Below, piece after piece: positions 18,401 to 26,920 of a stretch of 64,000 nucleotides of DNA. Position numbers and translations under genes: made by a program. Each line of letters starts with the position of its first letter. Position 1 is the stretch's first letter. The DNA comes from Halomarinibacterium sp041392125 (lineage in GTDB: Bacteria; Bacteroidota; Bacteroidia; Flavobacteriales; Flavobacteriaceae), in the NCBI GenBank assembly GCA_041392125.1, contig JAWKMR010000006.1:62001-126000 (forward strand), read 5' to 3'. The notes under the pieces were generated by a model, which was not told where the DNA came from, did not search any database, and saw only the letters and a list, made by a program, of their open reading frames with translations.

Positions 18401-18461
18401 ATGAAATGTCCATTAACAAATTTAACAAACCTACCGAAGATGAATAAAAAGGGCATTCCAT
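18401..18461 (+). promoter_or_regulatory. Imperfect hairpin conserved at two loci, copy 1
   Basis: ATGAAATGTCC (18401-18411) can pair with GGGCATTCCAT (18451-18461) over 10 of 11 positions, including one G-U pair and one A-C mismatch, with a 39-nt loop. The same arms occur at 55658-55715. It ends 28 bp before the four-helix-bundle gene. The function is unknown. Confidence 0.5.
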
Positions 18462-18489
18462 CTTCCGCTTTATCAAATATTTTATAAAG

Positions 18490-18852
18490 ATGAAAGCAAC
18501 TGACTTAGAAAATAGACTTATAGATTTTTCAGTAAAAGTCATTGCGTTGTGTAAAATGATGGATATATCTTTTGCTTCTGAACATTTGGCAAAACAATTA
18601 ATTCGTTCAGCAACTTCAGCTGCATTAAATTATGGAGAAGCTAGAAGCGGCGAGTCTACTAAAGATTTTTTACATAAGATGAAAATTTCATTGAAAGAGT
18701 TAAGAGAGTGTTTGGTGAATCTTAAAATTCAAGAAGGAGCAGAATTAATTTCAAATAAAGAAATGATTAAAAAATTAATTCAAGAAAATGATGAGCTTAT
18801 TTCCATTTTTGTTGTAAGTATCAAGACAGCATCTAGTAAATTAAAATCCTAA
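18490..18852 (+). CDS. Four-helix bundle protein (S23 / 23S rRNA intervening-sequence family)
   Basis: A 120-residue, all-helical protein of the family once called S23, found first in 23S rRNA intervening sequences and now known as stand-alone genes in many Bacteroidota. Features: LAKQLIRSATSAALNYGEAR (about 36-55), then ESTKDFLHKMKISLKELRE. The cellular role is unknown. It breaks the paa operon between paaG and paaH; the paaH start follows by 8 bp. Flanks contain degenerate AATCGTTAATCG-like sequence. A second member lies at 28250. Confidence 0.88.
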   Translation: MKATDLENRLIDFSVKVIALCKMMDISFASEHLAKQLIRSATSAALNYGEARSGESTKDFLHKMKISLKELRECLVNLKIQEGAELISNKEMIKKLIQENDELISIFVVSIKTASSKLKS

Positions 18853-18860
18853 TTCAAAAG

Positions 18861-20078
18861 ATGACAAATCAAAAATCGACAATCAGCAATCAGCAATCTT
18901 CAATAAATAAAGTTGGAATTATTGGTTCAGGAACCATGGGAAGCGGTATCGCACAAGTAGCCGCTATGGCAGGTTGTACAGTAAAATTATTTGACACCAA
19001 AGAAGAAGCATTACAAAATGCAGAAATTTCATTGGGAAAAATCCTTTCACTATTGGTGGAAAAAGAAACTATAACTACTCAAGAAAAAGAGCGTATTCAG
19101 CAAAATATTGTGTACGTAAATTCCATTAAGGATTTAAAAGATTCGCAACTTACCATTGAAGCCATTGTTGAAAATTTAGAGATTAAAAAGAATGTGTTTT
19201 CCACTCTCGAAAAATTTGTGAGTGACGACTGCATCATTGCATCCAACACCTCTTCGCTTTCTATTGCCTCCATCGCTTCGTCACTTCAAAAACCGGAACG
19301 ATGTATCGGGATTCATTTTTTCAATCCTGCCCCTTTAATGAAATTAGTAGAGGTAATTCCGGCTATTCAAACATCGAAAGAAGTATTGAAAATTTCTTCA
19401 GAAACTATCAAAAATTGGGGTAAAACGGTGGCCATTGCAAAGGATACTCCGGGCTTTATAGTGAATAGAGTAGCACGGCCTTTTTATGGGGAAGCACTTA
19501 GAATCTATGAAGAAGGGATAGCCTCTTTTTCCGAAATTGATTTGGCGATGAAAGAGATTGGCGGCTTTCGTATGGGGCCATTCGAACTCATGGATTTTAT
19601 TGGAAACGATGTAAATTATACGGTTACCGAATCTGTTTTTGAAGCTTTTTATTACGACCCTCGTTACAAACCCTCGTTTACCCAAAAGCGCTACAGTGAA
19701 GCAGGTTGGTTAGGAAGAAAATCGGGTAAAGGGTATTACAAATATGACCAAAATGGAAAGATAGAAGAAATTGGAACTGTCTCGTCGAGTACGGTCGAGA
19801 CGTTTCTTTCTGAAACTATTTTCAACCGAATTTTAGCCATGCTAATAAATGAAGCGGCAGATGCGTTGTTTTGGAACGTTGCTTCCGCAGAAGATATTGA
19901 TCATGCCATGACCAAAGGTGTTAATTATCCAAAAGGATTATTGGCTTGGGCAGATGAAAAAGGAATGGATTGGTGTGTTCAGCAAATGGATGCACTGTAT
20001 GAAACCTATCGTGAAGATAGATATCGATGTTCTCCCTTGTTGCGTAAGATGAATCAAGAAAATAAAACCTTCTTCTAA
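18861..20078 (+). CDS. paaH: 3-hydroxyadipyl-CoA dehydrogenase PaaH
   Basis: Oxidises 3-hydroxyadipyl-CoA to 3-oxoadipyl-CoA with NAD+. The Rossmann fold is at residues 15-45 (GIIGSGTMGSGIAQVAAMAG) and the catalytic His in GIHFFNPAPLMKLVEVI, with a 3HCDH C-terminal domain (PFELMDFIGNDV) and a second partial C-terminal domain (about 315-395). Residues 3-15 (NQKSTISNQQSSI) are encoded by AATCAGCAATCAGCAATC-type repeat DNA and precede the usual family start. Residues 306-314 (TVSSSTVET) are encoded by a palindromic repeat between the two C-terminal domains. Confidence 0.92.
   Translation: MTNQKSTISNQQSSINKVGIIGSGTMGSGIAQVAAMAGCTVKLFDTKEEALQNAEISLGKILSLLVEKETITTQEKERIQQNIVYVNSIKDLKDSQLTIEAIVENLEIKKNVFSTLEKFVSDDCIIASNTSSLSIASIASSLQKPERCIGIHFFNPAPLMKLVEVIPAIQTSKEVLKISSETIKNWGKTVAIAKDTPGFIVNRVARPFYGEALRIYEEGIASFSEIDLAMKEIGGFRMGPFELMDFIGNDVNYTVTESVFEAFYYDPRYKPSFTQKRYSEAGWLGRKSGKGYYKYDQNGKIEEIGTVSSSTVETFLSETIFNRILAMLINEAADALFWNVASAEDIDHAMTKGVNYPKGLLAWADEKGMDWCVQQMDALYETYREDRYRCSPLLRKMNQENKTFF
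19776..19806. repeat. Short palindromic repeat, GCGCAGTCGA family, copy 3, inside paaH
   Basis: GTCTCGTCGAGTACGGTCGA followed by GACG, with arms GTCTCG / CGAGAC. It is inside the paaH reading frame and is translated as TVSSSTVET (residues 306-314). The copy at 27185 is translated in the same frame as TVSSSAVET. Confidence 0.8.
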
Positions 20079-20489
20079 ATGAAAGGAGAGAAAATCCCAT
20101 ACAAAATGTTATCACAAGATGCCTTTAGTCAATGGCTGGGCATCGAAATATTAGAATGTGAAATTGGGCGTTGTAAAGTGGGAATGACTGTTCGAAAAGA
20201 AATGCTCAATAGCATGAGTAAAGCCCACGGCGGAATTAGCTATTCGTTAGCAGATACTGCCTTTGGGTTTGCGGCAAATACCCACGGAAGATATTCAGTA
20301 TCTATAGAAACCTCCATTAATCATATTGAAGCCCTGGAGGAAGGGGATGTTTTGGTTGCTGAAAGTGTGATTGAGAAAGTCAATAATAAACTAGGTTTTA
20401 ACGTAGTAGAAGTAAAAAGAGGCGACGAGTTAGTGGCACTGTTTAAAGGCGTAGTGTACAGAACTCAAAAAGAATGGACAGAAAAATAA
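20079..20489 (+). CDS. paaI: Hydroxyphenylacetyl-CoA thioesterase PaaI
   Basis: A 136-residue hot-dog-fold thioesterase. The segment MSKAHGGISYSLADTAFGFAAN is split by the helix that carries the active-site Asp (LADTAFG), as in PaaI. In other bacteria it removes dead-end CoA esters, freeing CoA if the pathway stalls. It begins directly after the paaH stop codon. Confidence 0.9.
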   Translation: MKGEKIPYKMLSQDAFSQWLGIEILECEIGRCKVGMTVRKEMLNSMSKAHGGISYSLADTAFGFAANTHGRYSVSIETSINHIEALEEGDVLVAESVIEKVNNKLGFNVVEVKRGDELVALFKGVVYRTQKEWTEK

Positions 20490-20490
20490 T

Positions 20491-20523
20491 AATTCCCCCT
20501 TTGAAGGGGGTTAGGGGGATGTA
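20491..20523. repeat. REP-like palindrome, CCCCCTTTGAAGGGGG family, copy 2
   Basis: TTCCCCCTTTGAAGGGGGTT followed by AGGGGGATGT, in the 58-bp gap between paaI and paaJ. It matches copies at 16991 and 26867. Confidence 0.85.
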
Positions 20524-20547
20524 TTCCCAGTTTGAAATAATAAATAA

Positions 20548-21759
20548 ATGAAAGAAACTTTTATCATAGACGGAATTAGAACACCCATTGGAAGTTATCA
20601 AGGAACATTGAGTGAAGTGCGAACCGATGATTTAGCGGCAATTGTGATTGCTGAAATTGTTAAACGCAATCCGAACATCCCTAAAGATGCTTTTGATGAT
20701 GTAATTTTAGGATGTGCCAATCAGGCAGGGGAAGACAATAGAAATGTTGCTCGTATGGCGCTGCTGCTGGCAGGACTGCCATTCACCGTGCCCGGTGAAA
20801 CAGTCAACAGACTGTGCAGCAGCGGACTCTCAGCCATCATTCATGCCAATCGAGCGATTAAAGCGGGAGATGGCGATATTTTCATCGCCGGCGGTGTGGA
20901 AAATATGACGCGTGGACCGTATGTGATTGCAAAACCTTCTTCAGCCTTTGGAACCGATGCCAAAATGTATGATTCCAGTTTCGGTTGGCGCTTTGTGAAT
21001 CAGAAAATGCACGATTTATATGGAACGGATGGCATGGGAAATACCGCTGAAAATTTAGTAGAGAAATATGCTATTTCCCGTGAAGATCAAGATTCTTTTG
21101 CTTACGCTAGTCAGATGAAGGCTTCAAAAGCACAGCAATCGGGTAGGTTGGCTAAAGAAATTATTTCAGTAGAAATTCCGCAGCGAAAAGGGGATTCTTT
21201 GGTATTTTCCGAAGATGAATTTATAAAGCCTACTACTTCAAAAGAAGTTTTGGCAAAATTACGCCCGGCCTTCAAAAAAGAGGGTAGTGTGACAGCGGGA
21301 AACAGTTCTGGACTAAATGATGGCGCCGCGGCTACTATTATTGCATCTGATGATGCTGTCTCAAAATACAACTTAAAACCTATAGCTAAAATTGTAAGTT
21401 CTGCTGTAGTGGGCGTAGAACCTCGAATTATGGGCATTGGCCCTGTAGAAGCGAGCAATAAAGCGCTGGCCAAAGCAGGTTTAACTATGGCAGACATGGA
21501 TATTATTGAGTTAAACGAAGCCTTCGCCTCACAGGCCATAGCATGTATAAGAGCTTGGGGATTAAAAGATGATGACCCGCGTATCAATCCAAATGGTGGG
21601 TCCATTGCCATAGGGCATCCACTAGGAGTGACGGGAACGCGAATTACCTATTCCGCAGCTTTAGAATTGCAACAAACAAATAAAAAATATGCCTTAATTA
21701 CGATGTGTGTAGGCGTGGGCCAAGGATATGCGATGATTATTGAAAATCTAAATTCATAA
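20548..21759 (+). CDS. paaJ: 3-oxoadipyl-CoA / 3-oxo-5,6-dehydrosuberyl-CoA thiolase PaaJ
   Basis: The thiolase that cleaves the two 3-oxoacyl-CoA intermediates of the pathway, giving acetyl-CoA and finally succinyl-CoA. The nucleophile is Cys90 in VNRLCSSGLSAI; the C-terminal motifs are NEAFASQA, GHPLGVTGTR and CVGVGQG with the second Cys. Length 403 is normal. The stop codon is 2 bp before paaZ. Other degradative thiolases (PcaF) are nearly the same, and the assignment rests on context. Confidence 0.92.
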   Translation: MKETFIIDGIRTPIGSYQGTLSEVRTDDLAAIVIAEIVKRNPNIPKDAFDDVILGCANQAGEDNRNVARMALLLAGLPFTVPGETVNRLCSSGLSAIIHANRAIKAGDGDIFIAGGVENMTRGPYVIAKPSSAFGTDAKMYDSSFGWRFVNQKMHDLYGTDGMGNTAENLVEKYAISREDQDSFAYASQMKASKAQQSGRLAKEIISVEIPQRKGDSLVFSEDEFIKPTTSKEVLAKLRPAFKKEGSVTAGNSSGLNDGAAATIIASDDAVSKYNLKPIAKIVSSAVVGVEPRIMGIGPVEASNKALAKAGLTMADMDIIELNEAFASQAIACIRAWGLKDDDPRINPNGGSIAIGHPLGVTGTRITYSAALELQQTNKKYALITMCVGVGQGYAMIIENLNS

Positions 21760-21761
21760 TT

Positions 21762-24257
21762 ATGAATAAAGTACAACACTACATAAACGGTAAATGGATT
21801 TCAGGTGAAGGAGATGGAGTAGCGATTTTAGATTCTGTTACAGGAGAACATTTTACTAATATAACTACTGAAGGAATTGATATTCCTTCCGTTTTACAAT
21901 ACGGTAGGGATAAAGGGGAAGCACTCCGTAAAATGACCTTCCAGGAACGAGGATTAATGCTGAAAAAATTAGCATTATACCTCACCAAAACAAAAGAAGC
22001 TTTTTATGAATTAAGTTACCGTACTGGCGCTACCAAAATTGATAGTTGGATTGATATTGAAGGAGGTTTCGGAAATTTATTTGCCAATGCGTCCCTTCGT
22101 AAATTGTTCCCCAATCAACCGTATCATGTAGAGGGAGACCCTATCGATTTGTCTCGAGGAGGACGATTTATGGCACACCACATCATGGTGCCGCGTCGTG
22201 GGGTAGCGGTACATATTAATGCATATAATTTTCCGGTTTGGGGCATGCTGGAAAAATGTGCCGTAAACTGGATGGCCGGTATGCCAGCCGTAGTATTACC
22301 GGCACCACAAACCGCCTATCTTACCGAAGCCGTTGTAAAAGAAATTGTTGCCTCCGGAATTTTACCGGAAGGATCCATACAATTGATTAGCGGAACAGCC
22401 AAAACCATTTTAGATACGGTGCAATCGCAAGATGTGGTGACTTTTACAGGTTCGGCGAGTACAGGAAGATTGCTTAAAAATCACCCGCAAATAGTAGAAG
22501 AATCGGTGCCTTTTACGATGGAAGCCGATAGCTTGAATGCCTCCATTTTAGGGGAAGATGCTGAGCCAGGGACTCCTGAGTTTGACCTGTTTATCAAAGA
22601 AGTTAGAAAGGAAATGACGGTAAAAGCGGGGCAAAAATGTACCGCTATCCGTAGAATTTTAGTGCCTGAAAAATTAGTTGAGGATGTTCAAATTGCGATA
22701 GGAAAAGAATTGGATAAGGTCACTATTGGCGACCCCCGATTACAGGAAGTACGCATGGGTGCTTTGGTGGACAAAAAGCAATGTGAGTCGGTGAAAGAAC
22801 AAATTCAAAAAATTGCCAAAACTGCTCATATTGTGTATGGAAATTTAGATGAGGTTGAAGTTTTAGGCGCCGATACTTCCAAAGGAGCCTTTTTAAAACC
22901 CATACTACTTCGGGAGGATAACCCATTCAAGAATGAAACGGTGCACATTACGGAAGCTTTTGGTCCCGTGAGTACTTTAATGCCTTATAAAAATCTGGAC
23001 GAAGCGATTCAGCTATCCCATATGGGGAAAGGTTCTTTAGTTTCTTCTATTGTAACTTATAACGATAAAATTGCGAAAGAATACACCGTTAATGCGGCTT
23101 CACACCACGGAAGAATCCTCATTTTAAACCGTGAAAATGCAACACAAAGTACCGGTCATGGATCCCCGCTGCCTACATTAATTCATGGTGGGCCCGGTCG
23201 TGCCGGAGGGGGAGAAGAAATGGGTGGCATGCGAGGTATTAAGCACTATTTACAGCGTTGTGCCGTGCAAGGTACACCCACTACGTTAACCGAAGTGACT
23301 GGTATTTATCAGCCAAAAGGAGCTTACAAAGAAACACAGAAACATCCGTTTCAATATCATTGGGAAGACATTGAGCCGGGCATGTCGCTTCAAACCCATA
23401 AGCGTACTATTACTGATAGCGATATCATCAATTTTGCCAATCTTACCTGGGATCATTTTTATGCACATACCGATATTACTTCGCTGGATGGTAGCATTTT
23501 CGAAAAGCGCACGGCACACGGATATTTCATTTTAGCCGCGGCGGCTGGTTTGTTTGTGTATCCCAACAAAGGTCCCGTTGCCGCTAATTACGGATTGGAA
23601 GATTGCAGATTCCTTCGCCCTATTTATCATAACGATACTATTTACGTTCGGCTTACCTGTAAGCAGAAAATCGATCGAGAGCAACGTGGAACCGAATTGC
23701 CCAGCGGCATTGTAAAATGGTATGGCGAAGTGTTTGATGCCGAGGACGAATTGGTGGCTGTTGTGACCGTGTTAACCATGGTTCAGAAAAAGCAGACGGT
23801 TTTTACTGAAATGACCACTTCAAAAATTGAGGAATGTCTTTCAAAACTCTCTGAAAATTCAAAACAACAATGGGGAAGTTTAACGCCACAACAGATGGTG
23901 GAGCATTTGGAATATACCTACAGAATTGCATCCGGAGAAATTCAAGATTTTGAAATTGCTACGCCCGAAAAAATTCTCGAAAAAGTACACGCTACGTTAT
24001 ACAATTATGATAAAATGCCTCGGGAGTATGATTTTCCACTGCGTGAAAAGTCAAAAATGGCACAATTAAAACATCCCGATTTAGCTTCAGCAAAACAAAA
24101 ATTGATGGAAGCCAGAGAAACATATCTTCAGTATTTTAAAGAACATCCAGAGGCTAGAACCAAGAATGTAGTCTTTGGAGAACTCAATAAATTTGAATGG
24201 TATTTAATGGAACGAAAGCATTTAAATCATCATTTTGAACAATTTAATTTACTATAA
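21762..24257 (+). CDS. paaZ: PaaZ: oxepin-CoA hydrolase / 3-oxo-5,6-dehydrosuberyl-CoA semialdehyde dehydrogenase, with extra C-terminal DinB-like domain
   Basis: The N-terminal aldehyde dehydrogenase (about 1-515) has the catalytic Cys293 in KAGQKCTAIRR. The MaoC-type hydratase (about 525-680) has the FANLTWDHFYAHTD motif with Asp and His; it opens the oxepin ring. Known PaaZ proteins end near residue 680. Here about 148 residues follow (684-831) with WGSLTPQQMVEHLEYTYRIA and a terminal HLNHHFEQF, which looks like a DUF1569/DinB-type four-helix domain. There is no stop or frameshift at the junction, so the fusion looks real. It is 2 bp after paaJ and 3 bp before the next hydratase gene. Confidence 0.92.
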   Translation: MNKVQHYINGKWISGEGDGVAILDSVTGEHFTNITTEGIDIPSVLQYGRDKGEALRKMTFQERGLMLKKLALYLTKTKEAFYELSYRTGATKIDSWIDIEGGFGNLFANASLRKLFPNQPYHVEGDPIDLSRGGRFMAHHIMVPRRGVAVHINAYNFPVWGMLEKCAVNWMAGMPAVVLPAPQTAYLTEAVVKEIVASGILPEGSIQLISGTAKTILDTVQSQDVVTFTGSASTGRLLKNHPQIVEESVPFTMEADSLNASILGEDAEPGTPEFDLFIKEVRKEMTVKAGQKCTAIRRILVPEKLVEDVQIAIGKELDKVTIGDPRLQEVRMGALVDKKQCESVKEQIQKIAKTAHIVYGNLDEVEVLGADTSKGAFLKPILLREDNPFKNETVHITEAFGPVSTLMPYKNLDEAIQLSHMGKGSLVSSIVTYNDKIAKEYTVNAASHHGRILILNRENATQSTGHGSPLPTLIHGGPGRAGGGEEMGGMRGIKHYLQRCAVQGTPTTLTEVTGIYQPKGAYKETQKHPFQYHWEDIEPGMSLQTHKRTITDSDIINFANLTWDHFYAHTDITSLDGSIFEKRTAHGYFILAAAAGLFVYPNKGPVAANYGLEDCRFLRPIYHNDTIYVRLTCKQKIDREQRGTELPSGIVKWYGEVFDAEDELVAVVTVLTMVQKKQTVFTEMTTSKIEECLSKLSENSKQQWGSLTPQQMVEHLEYTYRIASGEIQDFEIATPEKILEKVHATLYNYDKMPREYDFPLREKSKMAQLKHPDLASAKQKLMEARETYLQYFKEHPEARTKNVVFGELNKFEWYLMERKHLNHHFEQFNLL

Positions 24258-24260
24258 ACC

Positions 24261-25016
24261 ATGGGGACGCCTTATGTAAAACAACATACCCACAAAGGGA
24301 TTGCTACCATAGAATTTTACCATCCGGAACACAATAGTCTTCCTGGAGATTTATTGGCTTCTTTGGTAGATAACATTAACCATGCCAGTGAAAATGAAGA
24401 AGTAAAAGTCCTTATTTTAAAAAGTGGTGGCGATCGAACTTTTTGCGCAGGAGCTAGTTTTCAAGAATTAATTAGCATCACTAATCCGGAAACAGGGAAA
24501 GTTTTTTTTAGTGGATTTGCCAACGTTATTAATGCCATGCGTAAGTGCCCCAAGTTTATCATTGGCCGTATTCAAGGGAAAACTGTGGGGGGTGGTGTAG
24601 GGTTGGCTTCGGCGACAGATTATTGCATGGCTACCAAGTTTGCTTCCATTAAATTAAGTGAATTGAACGTAGGTATCGGTCCCTTTGTGGTAGGTCCTGC
24701 GGTGCAACGAAAGTTAGGTGTAAGTGGAATGAGCCAAATAGCGATTGATGCGAACACCTTTTATTCGGCAGATTGGGCATTGCAAAAGGGATTATATAGT
24801 CAGGTGTTTGATACATTAGACGAATTGGATGAAGCGGTCCAAAAATTTGCAGAGAACCTTTGCAATTACAATCCCGAAGCCATGGCCGAGATGAAAAAAA
24901 TATTTTGGAAAGGCACGGAGGACTGGGATACATTACTTGCCGAAAGAGCTGCTATTAGTGGGCGATTGGTACTTTCAGAATTTACCAAAGAAACGTTGAA
25001 AAAGTATAAGGGATGA
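24261..25016 (+). CDS. Enoyl-CoA hydratase/isomerase, likely 2,3-dehydroadipyl-CoA hydratase (PaaF role)
   Basis: A crotonase-family protein of 251 residues with oxyanion-hole segments FCAGASFQEL and GKTVGGGVGLASATDYCMA, and SELNVGIGPF carrying a possible catalytic Glu. It is divergent from classical PaaF, so I leave the symbol empty; its place in the operon and the absence of any other hydratase for dehydroadipyl-CoA suggest the role. Its 3' end overlaps the S41 gene by 4 bp. Confidence 0.82.
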   Translation: MGTPYVKQHTHKGIATIEFYHPEHNSLPGDLLASLVDNINHASENEEVKVLILKSGGDRTFCAGASFQELISITNPETGKVFFSGFANVINAMRKCPKFIIGRIQGKTVGGGVGLASATDYCMATKFASIKLSELNVGIGPFVVGPAVQRKLGVSGMSQIAIDANTFYSADWALQKGLYSQVFDTLDELDEAVQKFAENLCNYNPEAMAEMKKIFWKGTEDWDTLLAERAAISGRLVLSEFTKETLKKYKG

Positions 25017-26269
25017 TTGTAAAACTGAATACAATAGGCTTCTTTTTTATTTTGCATTTCACCCTACAAAATGCAATTTCTCAAAACAACTGCTTTTGTA
25101 AAGCAGATTTGGATTATTATTATTCAGAAATTCAAAAAACAGTTTCCTATAAAGATCAAATAAAGGGAAAGCGTAAAGAAGATTTTGATGCAAAATACTC
25201 CGATTTAAAAAATAAAATTTCTTGCAAGGAAACAGAATTTGATTGTTTTTCTTTATTAAATCAACTGTCCTACTTAATCGATGATGAACATTTTAGATTA
25301 CGGTCTGTTCCAAAATTGCTTTCTTCCGAAAATTTTTCAGAAGAAACAACCATTAATGCTTATCTCACATCGGATGAATTTTTAAACTTTCCTAAAAGTT
25401 CTATAGCACTCGATTCATTAGAAAGGATGCTAAGTAATGCTCCTTTCCATCAATTGGAGGGTATATATTATAAAGATGGGTTTAAGGTTGGGGTTTTTCA
25501 GTCCAAGGGGCAAACATATTATGATGGAATTGCATTAAAAGCCCCTTTCCCAATATGGGGTAAAGGTCAATTAGTATTTCGTTTACATCCTTCCTCAAAA
25601 GGTAATTATTACTATTATCATGCGCACTTTAAAGATAAAAGATGGATTGCTATTTCTAATGAAAAATATATTGATGGAAGATTAATACAGTTAAACTGGA
25701 AGAAGGATACATTGCAAAAAGATTATTATAGCTTGGACAATACCTCCAAATTATTTGAGTACAAAAAAATTAAAGAGGGTATTTCATACATTCGGTTGGG
25801 CTCTTTTGGGATGCAGGATTCTAATAGAAATGAGGCAGCTATTTTTTTAAATGAATTAAAGAATTTGAAAATGGAAAAGAACCTCATCTTAGATCTTAGG
25901 AATAATTCTGGTGGGGGGGACAAAGTGTCTAAACCTTTCCAAAAATTTATAGAAAAAGAATTTAAAGAGGGGGAAATTTATATTTTGGTAAATATAAAAA
26001 CAGCCAGCAATGCCGAAATTACTACCCAACGTATGCGATTCTCAAAAAATGTGAAAGTTTTAGGACACTCTTCCTCTGGAATATTAAGTTATGGAAGTAA
26101 TTATGGAAATCGGGTGGTATTACCTTCCGGCAACTATTATTACAAAGTAACCGACATGAACTTTTCAGAATTTCTAACCTATGAAGGAGTAGGTATTCCT
26201 GTGGATATAGAATTAAACCCTAATGAAGATTGGATAGATCAAACGGTAAAACTATTCCATAAAGACTAA
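25013..26269 (+). CDS. S41-family peptidase, secreted
   Basis: Predicted signal peptide (about 1-23, ending AIS), then CFC and a helical region, then an S41 domain of about residues 255-400. ISYIRLGSF and LILDLRNNSGGG are the characteristic strands and TASNAE carries the likely catalytic Ser, with usual Lys not confidently placed. No PDZ domain is evident. It starts inside the last codons of the hydratase gene (ATGA overlap) and its DNA is visibly more AT-rich than its neighbours, so it may have been inserted into the operon. It has no obvious role in PAA metabolism. Confidence 0.82.
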   Translation: MIVKLNTIGFFFILHFTLQNAISQNNCFCKADLDYYYSEIQKTVSYKDQIKGKRKEDFDAKYSDLKNKISCKETEFDCFSLLNQLSYLIDDEHFRLRSVPKLLSSENFSEETTINAYLTSDEFLNFPKSSIALDSLERMLSNAPFHQLEGIYYKDGFKVGVFQSKGQTYYDGIALKAPFPIWGKGQLVFRLHPSSKGNYYYYHAHFKDKRWIAISNEKYIDGRLIQLNWKKDTLQKDYYSLDNTSKLFEYKKIKEGISYIRLGSFGMQDSNRNEAAIFLNELKNLKMEKNLILDLRNNSGGGDKVSKPFQKFIEKEFKEGEIYILVNIKTASNAEITTQRMRFSKNVKVLGHSSSGILSYGSNYGNRVVLPSGNYYYKVTDMNFSEFLTYEGVGIPVDIELNPNEDWIDQTVKLFHKD

Positions 26270-26270
26270 T

Positions 26271-26915
26271 ATGATTTACAGCTTCAAAGGACATATTCCC
26301 GTAATTCACGAATCCAGTTTTGTGCATCCATTAGCCGCCGTTACCGGCAATGTCATTATTGGGAAAAACTGTTATATAGGTCCGGGGGCTGCGATAAGAG
26401 GGGATTGGGGCGAAATTATTCTGGAAGATGGAGTCAATGTACAGGAAAATTGCACGGTACACATGTTTCCGGGGAAATGTATCATTTTAAAAGAAAGTGC
26501 GCATGTAGGACATGGAGCGGTGATTCATGGGGCTCAATTGGGGCGGAATTGTCTCATAGGGATGAATAGTGTCATTATGGATGATGCAGTCATTGGTGAT
26601 GAATGTATCGTAGGAGCCATGAGTTTTGTGAAAGCTGAAACCGTTTTTGAAGCCAGACAATTGATTGTGGGTAATCCTGCCAAAGCCATCAAAGAAGTTA
26701 CGGACGACCTGATTGCATGGAAATCTGCAGGAACTAAATTATATCAGCAGTTACCCAAAGATTGCTTTGAAACCCTAAAGGAAGTGGAACCTTTGCGAGA
26801 AATTCCAAAAAATCGACCTCCTCAGGAGGATTTTTATAATACCCTTTCTGAAATTAAAAGAAAACAGTTCCCCCTTTCAAGGGGGATTAAGGGGGATGTC
26901 AATTCCTCTAAATAA
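26271..26915 (+). CDS. paaY: PaaY: gamma-carbonic-anhydrase-like hexapeptide thioesterase
   Basis: Left-handed beta-helix protein of the gamma-carbonic-anhydrase family (residues 10-170; imperfect hexapeptides such as VIIGKNCYIGPGAAIRGDWG). His residues in VHMFPG, AHVGHGAVIHG match the metal site. In E. coli PaaY is a thioesterase acting with PaaI on dead-end CoA esters. The last 15 residues (QFPLSRGIKGDVNSSK region, about 199-214) are encoded by a palindromic repeat and do not belong to the family. Confidence 0.88.
   Translation: MIYSFKGHIPVIHESSFVHPLAAVTGNVIIGKNCYIGPGAAIRGDWGEIILEDGVNVQENCTVHMFPGKCIILKESAHVGHGAVIHGAQLGRNCLIGMNSVIMDDAVIGDECIVGAMSFVKAETVFEARQLIVGNPAKAIKEVTDDLIAWKSAGTKLYQQLPKDCFETLKEVEPLREIPKNRPPQEDFYNTLSEIKRKQFPLSRGIKGDVNSSK
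26867..26899. repeat. REP-like palindrome, CCCCCTTTGAAGGGGG family, copy 3, inside the paaY end
   Basis: TTCCCCCTTTCAAGGGGGAT followed by TAAGGGGGATGT. It is inside the reading frame of paaY and makes residues 200-210 (FPLSRGIKGDV); the stop codon comes a few codons later. It matches copies at 16991 and 20491. Confidence 0.85.
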
Positions 26916-26920
26916 AAGTT

